This document shows, one piece after another, positions 1-9,701 of a stretch of 64,000 nt of DNA. Within the stretch, counting starts at the first letter, position 1. Each line of letters starts with the position of its first letter. A model generated the notes under the pieces. It was given only the letters and a program-made list of their open reading frames with translations, ran no database searches and was not told where the DNA came from. The translations under genes were made by a program, and so were the position numbers. Source of the DNA: Amphritea atlantica (GTDB lineage: Bacteria; Pseudomonadota; Gammaproteobacteria; Pseudomonadales; Balneatricaceae); assembly GCF_018860855.1 (NCBI RefSeq), contig NZ_JAHKQE010000041.1:83369-147368 (forward strand). Direction: 5' to 3'.

Positions 1-85
1 CTTTGTTTGCTGGCGTTATGTTTTTATTTATTTCATTGTTTTCAGGTCAGAGGTGTTCTCTGATATTAGATAGGGAAACTTAAGC

Positions 86-484
86 ATGCTGAAACGTTTT
101 TTGCTGGTATTGTTTTTGGGCGCAATGTTGCAGCCTGTCTGGGCAGCCGATGAGCCCTCAGCAGAGGATTATGTTAACTATATTGAACTGAAGCCCTTTG
201 TTGCCAACTTTGTAAGTCCGGGTACTCTGCGGTTTTTGAAGTGTGAAATTACGATACAGGTGACCAGTGCAGCGGCTCACCATGCGGTGAATTATCATAT
301 GGCGGAGATTCGCCATGAAGTTCTAATGCTATTGAGCTCTAAAACTGAAGAAGAGCTGAAAACCGTTGATAAGCAGCATATTCTTGCCCAAGAAGCGTTA
401 GAAAAAGTGCAGCGGGTCTTATTGGCCGAGGAAGGGGAGGCCTATGTGGCCGATCTATTCTTTACGAGTTTTGTGTTGCAATAG
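86..484 (+). CDS. FliL-like periplasmic protein
   Basis: This 132-residue protein resembles the FliL family of flagellar basal-body (stator-associated) proteins. The core runs from about residue 30 to 130, with the typical KPFVANF start, a strand ending in ITIQV, the EIRHEVLMLLSSKT segment and a C-terminal VxDLFFTSFVLQ. The N-terminus (MLKRFLLVLFLG...VWA-A) reads as a cleavable signal peptide rather than the usual FliL membrane anchor, so the protein is probably periplasmic. A GGGA ribosome site lies shortly before the ATG. It is not in a flagellar operon; it converges with gshA, and the two share a bidirectional terminator. The family call is fairly sure; a flagellar role is inference. Confidence 0.75.
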   Translation: MLKRFLLVLFLGAMLQPVWAADEPSAEDYVNYIELKPFVANFVSPGTLRFLKCEITIQVTSAAAHHAVNYHMAEIRHEVLMLLSSKTEEELKTVDKQHILAQEALEKVQRVLLAEEGEAYVADLFFTSFVLQ

Positions 485-534
485 AGACTAGTTCAACGCT
501 GCTTTAAACCTATTTACGTTTGTAAAACAAAAAA

Positions 535-568
535 AGCCCTGCTGAGAATGCAGGGCTTTTTTTATTTA
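535..568. terminator. Bidirectional intrinsic terminator between fliL-like gene and gshA
   Basis: The 8-bp stem AGCCCTGC/GCAGGGCT (535-542 with 550-557) is followed by a T-rich tract on the plus strand and preceded by an A-run, so it can end transcription from both convergent genes. Confidence 0.85.
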
Positions 569-583
569 GATCGACGTAAAAGA

Positions 584-2149
584 CTACTGTGCGAGATAGT
601 TCGCTAGGTAAGTGTCGAAATCGATGGTGTCGCTCATCTCGATCTGCTGTTGCTCAGCAATAGAGATGAGGCTGAGGTCGTCAAGATACTGTTGCTGTTT
701 TGCATCCAGCCCCATACGCGTAATCGTTTCTCGGTGCTGGCGGCTTTGTTGCATAATAAAGGCCTCATAGCTCAGCCCAGAGGTTTTCATCTGTTCGAGA
801 ATTTGTGCGGATGGCGTCAATGAAGGGTCATCTAGCTTAGCTTGCTGAGCGCAGACCGCATCAGTGTAGCGGCTATCACCGGCTACTTTATCTAATACCG
901 CCGCGGTTTTGCGAATGTCGCTCAGAATCTGCGAACCCCATTCGGGTACCGTGATGGGCTGATTATCTTTTGTCAGCATTAAGCCCGGGGCTCTTCCTTG
1001 GTTAACCACGAGGTTATTATTGCGGTTAATCAGTTCGCACTCATGGCTGTCGACATCGCTAGGGTCGGATAACAGGCAGGTGACCAAAAATGCATCGAGG
1101 AAATCGGCCTGTGGTTGGTCGATACCGACGGGGAGTAACGGGTTAATATCGGTGTTGCGTACTTCGATATATTCGACGCCGCGTTCCAGTAGGGCGTGTA
1201 CCGGTTTTTCGCCGGATAGCGCCACTCGTTTTGGCCGGATATCGCTGTAATATTCATTTTCTATTTGCAGAACATTACTGTTCAGCTGTTTGTAGCCCTG
1301 TTCGGTTTTTACCCCGATTTTCTCATAAGGCGGATAGGTTGTGTTGATAGCCTCAGTTAAGCTGTGAATATAGCTATCAAGATGGTTAAAGCAAATATTT
1401 AAAGCCGACTGGGCTTTGTTTGAATAACCTAAATCGCTCATGCGCAAAGAGGTGGCGTAGGGGCGGTAGAGGGTTTCTTCATCCCACTGCTCGAGGTCGT
1501 GTTCGCGGCCGCGCATAAAGCTGGCCGATAGCGCTGGCGAGGCACCAAACAGATAAAGCAATAACCAAGATGAGCGGCGGAAGTTGCGGATCAGTTTGAA
1601 ATACCCCGATGAGCGGAAAGCCTGTACGCTTTTTTGGCTTCCCTGAAGATCTCGCAAGATTGGCCAGAGCGATTCCGGCAGTGAAAAGTTGTAATGGATG
1701 CCGGCAATGGTTTGCATCATTTTGCCGTAGCGATGCTCTAAGCCTACCCGGTAGATATGCTTTAGACGGCCGACATTGGAGCTACCGAAGCGAGCAATCT
1801 GAATTGCGTCTTCATTATCGATATGACAAGGCATGCTGGCATTCCACAGCTCTTCATCGCCCAGATGCTGATAGGCATAGCAGTGCAGCTGCTTTAGGAA
1901 TTCAAGAGCCTCGGCGGATTTCGAAAACACTGGGGTAATGAACTCCAGTAGCGCTTCCGAATAATCGGTGGTGATATGGCTATGAGTCAGGGCAGCGCCA
2001 AGCGAAGCGGGATGACCTGTTTGACTGATTGAGCCATGGGCATCAGCCCGAAGGCCTTCCTTCTCGATACCATGAAGGATGCCGTCAAGTGCCAAAATCT
2101 GACCCTTTTCTATAATTAACTGCAGATTCTGTTCCAGAGCCTTTGACAC
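584..2149 (-). CDS. gshA: Glutamate-cysteine ligase
   Basis: This 521-residue protein is proteobacterial gamma-glutamylcysteine synthetase, the ATP-dependent first step of glutathione synthesis in the cytosol. The N-terminal region shows the conserved GIEKEGLR segment, and the TDYSEALLEFITP and GIHYNFSLP motifs that form the glutamate/ATP site follow. Length matches the E. coli enzyme (about 518). The start is GTG (2147-2149); an AAGG lies upstream on the minus strand. It is monocistronic and converges with the FliL-like gene. Upstream lies the pyk terminator, so its promoter must be in 2150-2246. Confident assignment. Confidence 0.96.
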   Translation of the reverse strand: MSKALEQNLQLIIEKGQILALDGILHGIEKEGLRADAHGSISQTGHPASLGAALTHSHITTDYSEALLEFITPVFSKSAEALEFLKQLHCYAYQHLGDEELWNASMPCHIDNEDAIQIARFGSSNVGRLKHIYRVGLEHRYGKMMQTIAGIHYNFSLPESLWPILRDLQGSQKSVQAFRSSGYFKLIRNFRRSSWLLLYLFGASPALSASFMRGREHDLEQWDEETLYRPYATSLRMSDLGYSNKAQSALNICFNHLDSYIHSLTEAINTTYPPYEKIGVKTEQGYKQLNSNVLQIENEYYSDIRPKRVALSGEKPVHALLERGVEYIEVRNTDINPLLPVGIDQPQADFLDAFLVTCLLSDPSDVDSHECELINRNNNLVVNQGRAPGLMLTKDNQPITVPEWGSQILSDIRKTAAVLDKVAGDSRYTDAVCAQQAKLDDPSLTPSAQILEQMKTSGLSYEAFIMQQSRQHRETITRMGLDAKQQQYLDDLSLISIAEQQQIEMSDTIDFDTYLANYLAQ

Positions 2150-2246
2150 AACCAGGATACCTTATTAACGGAAAAAAGAGCGCTATTATAGCGCAGCATA
2201 CGCTAAACATAACCCTGTAAAAAAGCGGGAGATTAAAGAGCATAAA

Positions 2247-2278
2247 AAAGGCCCGCTAATAATGCTTAGCGGGCCTTT
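2247..2278 (-). terminator. Intrinsic terminator of pyk
   Basis: A perfect 13-bp stem (2247-2259 with 2266-2278, loop TAATGC) is followed on the minus strand by a T-run. It lies just downstream of the pyk stop and before gshA. Confidence 0.9.
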
Positions 2279-2309
2279 AAATGATGCTGTTTTATCCTGA
2301 GTTACGGTT

Positions 2310-3749
2310 TTAAGGAACCTGTAACACCTGCATCGAGTTTGTCCCGCTGCCACTGCCAATCACGGCTCCCCGGGTGAGCAGAATCAAGTCGCCGCTCTCC
2401 AGCAGATGTTGCGCTTTAAGGGTTTCCAGAACCTGATTGTTAAGGTCGTTATTATCGATCCCTGTCGCATCAAACAGCATGGGGTGTACGCCGCGGAACA
2501 GTGTCATGCGACGCATGGAGCGTTCATTGCGGGTTAGCGCGTAGATTGGAACGCCCGAGCGGATGCGGGACATCCAGCGAGGGGTCGAGCCAGATTCAGT
2601 TAGGCAGACAATCGCCTTAACACCGACTAGGTGATTCGCGGTATACATCGCTGAGCGAGCGATGGTTTCATCAAAGTGTTCGCAACGCTGCGAAATACTG
2701 GTAGGCGCGGGACGGGAAAGCTGATGCTTTTCAGCGCCCTGACAAATTTTGGTCATCGCCTGTACGACTTCAACTGGGTAGTCGCCCGCGGCCGTTTCGG
2801 CGGAGAGCATGACCGCATCGGTGCCATCCAAGATCGCATTGGCTACGTCAAAAACCTCTGCCCGTGTTGGCATAGGGTTTTGGATCATGGACTCCATCAT
2901 CTGAGTCGCGGTGATCACCACGCGGTTGAGTTCTCGGGCACGATTAATCAGGTGTTTTTGCACGCCAATCAATTCAGCATCGCCGATCTCAACCCCTAGA
3001 TCTCCTCGGGCCACCATGACGCCATCGCAAGCGAGAATAATGTCGTCGAGCGCTTCAGTAGAGCTGACGGTTTCAGCCCGTTCTACTTTGGCGATAATCT
3101 CGGCATTACTGCCTGCGGCATCGAGTAGTTGCCGAGCTTCATGCAGATCGGCAGAGTTGCGAGGAAAAGACACGGCGACATAATCCACATCGATTTCAGC
3201 GGCAACTAAAATATCTCGTTTATCTTTCTCGGTTAATGCTGCCGCGGAGAGACCACCACCCTGACGGTTGATGCCTTTATTGTTCGACAGTGGTCCGCCG
3301 ATAATCACTTCGCAGTTGATTCGGCTGCCCTGTACATCGATAACTTTAAACTGTACTCGGCCATCATCGAGCAGCAAGACGTCGCCAGGGCGGCTATCTC
3401 TCGGTAAGGCTTTATAATCGATGCCCACCTGGGTTTGATCGCCAGCATTAGTATCCAGTGATGAGTCGAGGGCGAAGTGGTCACCGACGGCTAGTTTGAT
3501 TTTCATATCATCTTTAAAGCGGGCGATACGAATCTTGGGGCCTTGCAGGTCACCCAGGATGGCGACTGGAATAGATAGTTTGCTGGATATTTCACGGACT
3601 TCATTGGCCCGACGACGGTGGTCATCGGCGCTACCGTGGGAAAAGTTGAGTCGCACAACATTGACGCCGGCACGGATCATTTGGTCGAGGATGCCTGGTT
3701 TATCCGTTGCTGGGCCGAGTGTGGCAACTATTTTGGTACGTTTTAACAT
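2310..3749 (-). CDS. pykA: Pyruvate kinase (PykA type)
   Basis: Pyruvate kinase converts phosphoenolpyruvate and ADP to pyruvate and ATP, the last step of glycolysis. The 479-residue sequence follows E. coli PykA almost from end to end: RRTKIV-type start (here [13 protein letters not shown]), the NFSHGS and GDLQGPKIR active-site segments, the catalytic-lysine signature around IIAKVERAE, then [12 protein letters not shown] and [10 protein letters not shown]. The A, B and C domains are complete. It is transcribed alone and ends at a strong terminator; the divergent neighbour is dctB, with a 265-bp region between them that must hold both promoters. In this group of bacteria pyk often serves Entner-Doudoroff flux, which is inference here. 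Confidence 0.96.
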   Translation of the reverse strand: MLKRTKIVATLGPATDKPGILDQMIRAGVNVVRLNFSHGSADDHRRRANEVREISSKLSIPVAILGDLQGPKIRIARFKDDMKIKLAVGDHFALDSSLDTNAGDQTQVGIDYKALPRDSRPGDVLLLDDGRVQFKVIDVQGSRINCEVIIGGPLSNNKGINRQGGGLSAAALTEKDKRDILVAAEIDVDYVAVSFPRNSADLHEARQLLDAAGSNAEIIAKVERAETVSSTEALDDIILACDGVMVARGDLGVEIGDAELIGVQKHLINRARELNRVVITATQMMESMIQNPMPTRAEVFDVANAILDGTDAVMLSAETAAGDYPVEVVQAMTKICQGAEKHQLSRPAPTSISQRCEHFDETIARSAMYTANHLVGVKAIVCLTESGSTPRWMSRIRSGVPIYALTRNERSMRRMTLFRGVHPMLFDATGIDNNDLNNQVLETLKAQHLLESGDLILLTRGAVIGSGSGTNSMQVLQVP

Positions 3750-4014
3750 GATTTGGATATCCGGTAGACGGTATGGGTTTACCTGTTAAACTTTAGATTG
3801 CGTTATCTACTGCAAGATAAGTAGCTGGCAATAGTATTTCAAACCAACAGGTTTTGCCCGTTTGCTGACGGAGAGCTTTCTCTCTCTCGTCATTGAGTAA
3901 GCAGTATCTTGTAAATATATTACAGAATATGTTTTGTTTGGTCGTATTCTAATGCTTTTTAGCTTTTTTTGTTAGTTCAAATGAATTTTTTGTAGCTTAA
4001 TTACAGGATTTGTA

Positions 4015-6258
4015 GTGATTAAAATACGGTTACGCCCTTTATTGCTGTTGTCGTTGGTCATCTTATTCGTTGTGGTGATCTTTCAGACCATCTTAATCAG
4101 CCATAGTCGAGCCACTGATGATCTGCAACAGAGCGCATCGGCAAGCCTGAATCGTTATATTTTGAGTCTTCAGCAGGAGCTTGATCGGTATAAAGACTTG
4201 CCGAAGCTATTATCGTCGCATTCTGAGTTGGTGAATCTGTTGCTGTTGGATGGCAATGAAGGGGTTTACCGAGCGAATCTTTATCTACAAAAAGTTAATG
4301 ACACGGTGGGTGCCTCGGATACCTACTTGATGGATACCAACGGGACGACGCTCGCAGCGAGTAACTGGCAGAAAGAGCATAGCTTTGTGGGGCGTAATTT
4401 CTCTTTTCGACCCTATTTTCGGGATGCTATTGAGGGGCGAGCCGGACGATATTTTGCCTTGGGCACGACCTCGAAAAAGCGAGGCTACTTTTTCTCCTAT
4501 CCGGTTGAATATCGGGGCACTATTCTGGGTGTGATCGTGGTGAAAATCGATCTCAATGATATTGAGACGGATTGGCGCGATCCGATGACCGATATTGTAG
4601 TAACCGACGAAGATGGCGTCATTTTTATCAGTACCCGTGCGGAGTGGAAGTTTCGTACATTGAAGCCTCTGCCGCAAAAGGACCTACAGCGGATTATCTC
4701 TAGTCTGCGTTATGGTGATCATACATTAACCTCGCTCTCCATTGTTGAGCGTAAAGCGTTGAGGGAAGGCGAGGTGGTGACGCTGATTGAGGGGGATCGG
4801 ATTGATAATCCTGCGCTTGATGGTATTGAGACTCACCAATATTTGCAGCAGACCCGTGCTGTCGAGGATGCCGGGTTCAATGTATCCATTCTAGCGGATT
4901 TGAAACCGGTTGATCGGCAGGTTTTGAATAATGTTCTCCTCACCGGCTTTGTTTACAGTGCGTTAGTTTTTTTGGTGTTGTTGCTGTTAGCGCGGCGGCG
5001 AATCTCGTTGGAGCGGGCTCGTTTTAAACGACAGCAGACGTTAGCACTGGAGAGGAGTGAAGCGCGTGTTCGAGCGATTATCGATAATACCCATGCGGGC
5101 CTGATCACGTTAGATGTCCATGGGGTTATCGAGTCATTTAACCCAACGGCTGAAAAATTATTTGGTTATTGTTCCGACCGGATCACGGGTGAGTATTTTA
5201 GCAAGCTGATTAGCCAGCCTGATCGGGCGGTGTGTTGGCAGTATATTTCACAACAAAGAGATGAGCGTTCGTCGGCTGAGTTAATGGTTGAGGTGGTGTG
5301 TGTCAGAGCCGATGGCTCTCCATTTCCAGTAGAACTGATTATTGGTCGCATGGCCGATAATAGCGCTAGTCGGTTTGTGGTGACGGTTCATGATATTACC
5401 GAGCGTAAAGAGAATGAAGAGCAGTTACGCGAGGCGCGGGATCAGCTGGAGCAGCGGGTTGATGAGCGGACTCAGGATCTAACACGGGCGAATGCGCGCT
5501 TGCTGCAAGAAGTGGAAGAGCATAAAAATACTCAGGATGAGTTGATTCAAACCGCTAAGCTGGCGGTGCTAGGGCAGATGTCTGCGGGAATCAATCATGA
5601 GTTAAATCAGCCACTGACCGCTATTCGTAGTTATGCCGATAATGCACTGTCGTTTTTAAAGCTGGGTAAAACGGCTCCCGTAACGAGTAATCTTCAGGAG
5701 ATCAGTGGATTAACCGAACGGATGGCGAAAATTATCGCGCCACTCAAAGAATTTTCCCGTAAAACGACAGGTCAGCAGATGATGATCAGTTTAAAGGCGG
5801 TGCGTGATGGCGCGATGTCGATTATGTATGGTCGGCTAGATAAAGCGAATGTCAAAATTGAATGGCCCGATCATCTCGAGCAGCAGTTTGTTTTAGGCGA
5901 TATGCTGCGGCTTGAACAGGTGGTGGTTAACCTGATTAGTAATGCGCTGCAGGCGATGGAAGGGGTGCCTGAAAAGTGGATAGAGATCGGTGTTGAACGG
6001 CAGAACGAGCGTTTATTAATATCCTTTAGAGATCATGGCCCCGGTATTCCTGCGTCCGAACTGGGTAAGGTGTTCGAACCTTTTTATACCACGAAGAAAG
6101 CGGGGCAGGGGTTAGGCTTAGGGCTATCAATCTCTCATCGTATTATTGAATCAATGGATGGGCAATTGAGTGTGAGCAATCATCCGTTCGGTGGTGCTGT
6201 GTTTACCATTAATATGCCAGCAGCAGATACGTCTGTTTCGATAGTTGGGTTAGAATAA
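4015..6258 (+). CDS. dctB: C4-dicarboxylate sensor histidine kinase DctB
   Basis: Membrane sensor kinase of 747 residues that would sense dicarboxylates in the periplasm and phosphorylate DctD. TM1 is at about 8-29, a periplasmic dCache-like domain at 30-300 (with the YFALGTTS and GYFFSYPV segments typical of DctB), TM2 at about 307-326, a PAS domain at about 348-465, then a coiled coil, the HisKA H-box with His528 (GINHELNQPLTAIR), the N-box near 640 and the G boxes (DHGPGIP, GLGLGLS). The start is GTG, with AGGA at 4005-4008 six bases upstream. dctD follows after 29 bases, so the two form an operon. The inserted PAS domain is a possible second, cytoplasmic input. Confidence 0.9.
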   Translation: MIKIRLRPLLLLSLVILFVVVIFQTILISHSRATDDLQQSASASLNRYILSLQQELDRYKDLPKLLSSHSELVNLLLLDGNEGVYRANLYLQKVNDTVGASDTYLMDTNGTTLAASNWQKEHSFVGRNFSFRPYFRDAIEGRAGRYFALGTTSKKRGYFFSYPVEYRGTILGVIVVKIDLNDIETDWRDPMTDIVVTDEDGVIFISTRAEWKFRTLKPLPQKDLQRIISSLRYGDHTLTSLSIVERKALREGEVVTLIEGDRIDNPALDGIETHQYLQQTRAVEDAGFNVSILADLKPVDRQVLNNVLLTGFVYSALVFLVLLLLARRRISLERARFKRQQTLALERSEARVRAIIDNTHAGLITLDVHGVIESFNPTAEKLFGYCSDRITGEYFSKLISQPDRAVCWQYISQQRDERSSAELMVEVVCVRADGSPFPVELIIGRMADNSASRFVVTVHDITERKENEEQLREARDQLEQRVDERTQDLTRANARLLQEVEEHKNTQDELIQTAKLAVLGQMSAGINHELNQPLTAIRSYADNALSFLKLGKTAPVTSNLQEISGLTERMAKIIAPLKEFSRKTTGQQMMISLKAVRDGAMSIMYGRLDKANVKIEWPDHLEQQFVLGDMLRLEQVVVNLISNALQAMEGVPEKWIEIGVERQNERLLISFRDHGPGIPASELGKVFEPFYTTKKAGQGLGLGLSISHRIIESMDGQLSVSNHPFGGAVFTINMPAADTSVSIVGLE

Positions 6259-6287
6259 TTAAAATTAGACAGGAAGGCGAACCGCCG

Positions 6288-7664
6288 ATGGATGCGAATA
6301 CCCCGGTTGAACTGCAGCAGCCTCACCAAATTCTACTGGTTGATGATGAAAAACATATTCGGCTGGCGGCGGGGCAGACGTTAGAGTTGGCCGGTTATGA
6401 TGTCGTCACGGCTGACGGTGCTGAAAAAGCACTGACCCTATTGGACCGCGATTGGCCTGGTGTGGTGGTGAGTGATATCAATATGCCAGGAATTGATGGC
6501 TTGGAATTGATGCAGCGAATCATGAGCATCGATGCGGATCTGCCGGTTATTCTCATTACTGGGCATGGCGATATTTCGATGGCCGTGAGTGCGATGCGCG
6601 ATGGCGCCTATGATTTTATTGAAAAGCCTTTCTCGTCAGAACTGCTGAATGATGTGGTACGTCGTGCGGCGGAAAAACGTCGGCTAACGCTGGAAAACCG
6701 CGTGCTGCGTAAGGCGTTAGAGCAGCAGGGTGGTATCGGTCCTCGGATTATTGGCCACTCGCCTGGTATTCAGCAACTGCGAGCGATGATTCAGCATATT
6801 GCGGATACTCCCGCTGATATTCTGATTCAGGCTGAAACAGGATCGGGTAAAGATCTCGTGGCCCGCTATATCCATGAACACAGTAATCGTCGAGATAAAA
6901 ACTTTGTGGCGATTAACTGCGGTGCGGTGCCTGAGCATCTGATTGAGAGTGAGCTGTTCGGTCATGAGAAAGGGGCTTTTACCGATGCTAAGAGTCGCCG
7001 TATCGGTAAGTTTGAACACGCCAATGGTGGCACGCTGTTTCTTGATGAAATTGAGAGCATGCCGCTGTCGTTGCAGGTTAAGTTGCTGCGGGTACTGGAA
7101 GAGCGGCAGATCGAGCGCTTGGGTTCTAATGAATTGATTCCTCTGGATATTCGTATTGTCGCCGCCACCAAAGTTGATCTAAAGGATTTGAGTGAGCAGG
7201 GTGGTTATCGGGCGGATCTCTATTACCGTCTTAATGTTGTCAGTCTTGAGATACCGCCACTGCGAGAACGGCGTGAAGATATTCCGATGTTGTTTCAGCA
7301 TTTCGCTTTGATTGCCTCGGTTCAATATCAGAAGGAAGTGCCGCAGCTCAGCGTTGAAAAGTTAAGTGCGCTGGTGGCCCATCATTGGCCGGGTAATGTG
7401 CGGGAGTTACGTAATATTGCCGAGCGTTATGTGTTGCTTGGGCCAGCGTATAACTTTGCCGTGGGGGATGCCGGTGAGCGGATGGCGGCGAAACAGATGA
7501 CGTTACCCGAACAGGTTGAGCGGTTTGAAAAGCTGGTGTTGCAAGAGGAGCTGTCGCGTAACAATGGCTCTCTCAAGCTGACGCAAGAAAAGTTGGGCCT
7601 GCCACGTAAGACGTTATACGACAAAATGAAAAAATATGACTTAAGCAAAGATGATTTTAAATAG
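6288..7664 (+). CDS. dctD: Sigma54-dependent response regulator DctD
   Basis: A 458-residue NtrC-family activator. A receiver domain covers about 12-125, with Asp63 as the likely phosphorylation site. An AAA+ domain covers about 150-380, with a Walker A-like AETGSGKD near 182-189 and Walker B FLDEI at 251-255. A Fis-type helix-turn-helix ends the protein at about 415-455. The loop that contacts sigma54 reads GAFTDA (229-234), not the usual GAFTGA. Phosphorylated by DctB, it should activate the dctPQM promoter, whose -24/-12 elements are visible at 9597-9612. It lies in an operon with dctB and ends at a terminator. Confidence 0.9.
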   Translation: MDANTPVELQQPHQILLVDDEKHIRLAAGQTLELAGYDVVTADGAEKALTLLDRDWPGVVVSDINMPGIDGLELMQRIMSIDADLPVILITGHGDISMAVSAMRDGAYDFIEKPFSSELLNDVVRRAAEKRRLTLENRVLRKALEQQGGIGPRIIGHSPGIQQLRAMIQHIADTPADILIQAETGSGKDLVARYIHEHSNRRDKNFVAINCGAVPEHLIESELFGHEKGAFTDAKSRRIGKFEHANGGTLFLDEIESMPLSLQVKLLRVLEERQIERLGSNELIPLDIRIVAATKVDLKDLSEQGGYRADLYYRLNVVSLEIPPLRERREDIPMLFQHFALIASVQYQKEVPQLSVEKLSALVAHHWPGNVRELRNIAERYVLLGPAYNFAVGDAGERMAAKQMTLPEQVERFEKLVLQEELSRNNGSLKLTQEKLGLPRKTLYDKMKKYDLSKDDFK

Positions 7665-7683
7665 AGAACGTTATCTCTGAAAG

Positions 7684-7712
7684 AAAACGGCGACCTGCAG
7701 GGTCGCCGTTTT
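7684..7712. terminator. Bidirectional terminator between dctD and the heme chemoreceptor gene
   Basis: A 12-bp stem, AAAACGGCGACC paired with GGTCGCCGTTTT (7684-7695 with 7701-7712, loop TGCAG), lies between two convergent genes and has A- and T-rich flanks. Confidence 0.85.
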
Positions 7713-7726
7713 ACGTTTAAAGCGGA

Positions 7727-9322
7727 TTAGAGCTTGAACTGTCGAGCACGTTTTTCCAGTTCGTCGGCTAATTTACTGATCTGTGTTGAAATCGCGGATA
7801 GACGCACCACGCGGTCTTTCGCTTGCTCGCTGCCGTTGTTGATCTCATTGACCGCCCCTTCGATCTCCAGCGTGGCGATACCGCTCTGTTTGACCGACTG
7901 GGAGATGCTGTGGTTGGTTTCAGCGATGGATTCCATCTCTTTTTGAATATTAAAGAGGACTTTTGACGTCTCCTGTATCTCTGTCACATTTGATTCTGTC
8001 TCTGCGCTGGCTTGGCCCATCACCTGAGCCGCACCCTTAGCATTTTGTTGCAGTGCGCCGATAATATCGTTGATTTCCACCGTTGCATTCTGGGTGCGTA
8101 GGGAGAGCGTGCGAACTTCATCCGCCACCACGGCAAAGCCACGGCCCTGTTCGCCTGCACGGGCAGCTTCAATCGCGGCATTCAAGGCGAGCAGGTTGGT
8201 TTGTTCGGCAATGTCCTGAATAACGCTTAACACTGCATCAATGTTATAGCTTTGCTGCTCTAACTGAACGATGACATCGGTGGCGTGTTTAATTTGCTGC
8301 TGCAGCGACTCAATTTTTTTCACGGTGCCGGCGGTAATCTCTACGCCGTTACGTGTTTCCTGCAGGGCTTTGTCAGACGCTTTAATGGTGACATCGGCGG
8401 TGGCTGAGACATTTTGAGTGGCTCCGTCCATGGCGATCATGGCATTGGTAACGGCTTCTGCTCGACTAATCTGCTTCGCTGTACCGGAATTAGCCAGTTC
8501 GGTAACATCGCTAATCTGCTGGCTACACTGTCCGAGCATATCGATCGAATGCACAACGTGTTTAATGCTGTCATGGAATGTCCGCAGCATACTATTGAAA
8601 GAGGCGGACATCTGTCCGATCTCGTCATTTGATGTAATTTCCAGCTGCTGGGTTAGGTCGGCATTCTGTTCGATATTACGGATAGTTTGATTCATTTTAT
8701 TGATCGGTTGCAGCACGATACGATGAATCATCCAGCCCACGAGGAGCAGGGCCGCAATAAACAAGCCGAGTTCGACTAATGCGATGTTTCGAATATTGGT
8801 GAGGATATGCTGGTCAATTTTGTCGAACGTATAGGTCACTCGAACCGCGCCGAGAATAGTACCTTCTTCAACAGGGTGGCAGGTTAGACAGTTAGTGCCT
8901 TTATAGTTTGAACTAGCACGCATCGGGCGCACCACGGTCATGCGGTGACCCTCTTCATCATCTAATTCAAGGGTAATTAATTCGCCATTCATCGCCCGTT
9001 TATCTAGATCGTCCTGAATATGTGAATCAGGAGTACCTTCGCCATACATGGATGCGACCGGCTCGCCGCGAATAATACGGGCTTCGGTTAGGTCGGGGTT
9101 GCTGAGAATTTTTGATTGTAGCGTTTGACGGTTAGCCATGGCGCCGCTCAGCATCATGATATTGATACTGTCAAAATAGGCATCAGCGGTATTTTGTGTG
9201 TTTTGTAGAGCGATATCAGAAGAGAGAACTGTTTCACTTCGATAGATAACTGATACCGATGTAATAAGAACGATTAAAAAAACAAATGCTAGGCTTAGGT
9301 TTACTTTTGTTTGAATCGCCAT
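7727..9322 (-). CDS. Methyl-accepting chemotaxis protein with periplasmic c-type heme motif
   Basis: A 531-residue chemoreceptor. TM1 is at about 8-27, a periplasmic sensor at 28-175, TM2 at about 178-200, a HAMP domain at 200-252, then the coiled-coil signalling domain with the conserved hairpin ([29 protein letters not shown]). The sensor contains CLTCH (Cys145-His149), the covalent heme c attachment motif. The domain resembles the DUF3365-type sensors, so the ligand may be redox state, oxygen or a gas rather than a dicarboxylate. It lies convergent to dctD and divergent from dctP, breaking up the usual dctBD-dctPQM order. Receptor class is sure; heme attachment is predicted from the motif only. 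Confidence 0.9.
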   Translation of the reverse strand: MAIQTKVNLSLAFVFLIVLITSVSVIYRSETVLSSDIALQNTQNTADAYFDSINIMMLSGAMANRQTLQSKILSNPDLTEARIIRGEPVASMYGEGTPDSHIQDDLDKRAMNGELITLELDDEEGHRMTVVRPMRASSNYKGTNCLTCHPVEEGTILGAVRVTYTFDKIDQHILTNIRNIALVELGLFIAALLLVGWMIHRIVLQPINKMNQTIRNIEQNADLTQQLEITSNDEIGQMSASFNSMLRTFHDSIKHVVHSIDMLGQCSQQISDVTELANSGTAKQISRAEAVTNAMIAMDGATQNVSATADVTIKASDKALQETRNGVEITAGTVKKIESLQQQIKHATDVIVQLEQQSYNIDAVLSVIQDIAEQTNLLALNAAIEAARAGEQGRGFAVVADEVRTLSLRTQNATVEINDIIGALQQNAKGAAQVMGQASAETESNVTEIQETSKVLFNIQKEMESIAETNHSISQSVKQSGIATLEIEGAVNEINNGSEQAKDRVVRLSAISTQISKLADELEKRARQFKL

Positions 9323-9450
9323 GTTTTATTATCCGAATGTCCGTCTCTAATTTGCCTCTAATATACCTTGCTGTGATGAGAGGGGCGACTGCCTATGTCA
9401 GCATTTTGAGTAATAATCTGCCAACGGTGAGCGAGAGCCTCTGACGGAAT

Positions 9451-9499
9451 GTGTGGAAATCCCTCCTTTTGTGGTGTCTGAATGGGTGGAATGCCGCCC
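9451..9499 (+). promoter_or_regulatory. Candidate paired DctD binding sites (UAS) upstream of dctP
   Basis: Two similar imperfect inverted repeats are visible: GTGTGGAAATCCCTCC (9451-9466) and GGGTGGAATGCCGCCC (9484-9499). They share the pattern GNGTGGAANNCCNCNC and start 33 bp apart, about three helical turns. They sit about 110-150 bp upstream of the sigma54 promoter, the usual place for enhancer sites of an NtrC-family activator. The link to DctD is inference. Confidence 0.5.
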
Positions 9500-9596
9500 A
9501 TTGGACAAAAATAAGATGTTTCTTGTCGTTAGTGTATATTTTTATAAGTTACTGTTTTTTATAGGGATTAAAATTAATCGTTTTGTTTTTTATTGG

Positions 9597-9613
9597 TTGG
9601 CCTGCTCCTTGCT
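9597..9613 (+). promoter_or_regulatory. Sigma54 (-24/-12) promoter of dctP
   Basis: TTGGCCTGCTCCTTGCT matches the -24/-12 pattern, with GG at 9599-9600 and GC at 9611-9612 separated by exactly 10 bases. Transcription would start near 9624, leaving a leader of about 78 bases before dctP. This fits control by the DctB-DctD pair upstream. Confidence 0.75.
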
Positions 9614-9701
9614 TTTATCACTCTGAGTTAATAAATGAGCGTGGGTTCTGCTGTTAGACCCAAAAAAAGCGCCTGAATAATTACAAAACTGGAGAAGCAA
9701 T

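Larger units (their letters stand above)
9323..9701. promoter_or_regulatory. Regulatory region between heme chemoreceptor and dctP
   Basis: This 379-bp gene-free stretch holds the sigma54 promoter of dctP and two upstream repeats, described separately, plus the unidentified promoter of the divergent chemoreceptor gene. A minus-strand TATATT in the first 50 bases could be its -10 element. Nothing in it reads as a small gene. Confidence 0.6.
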
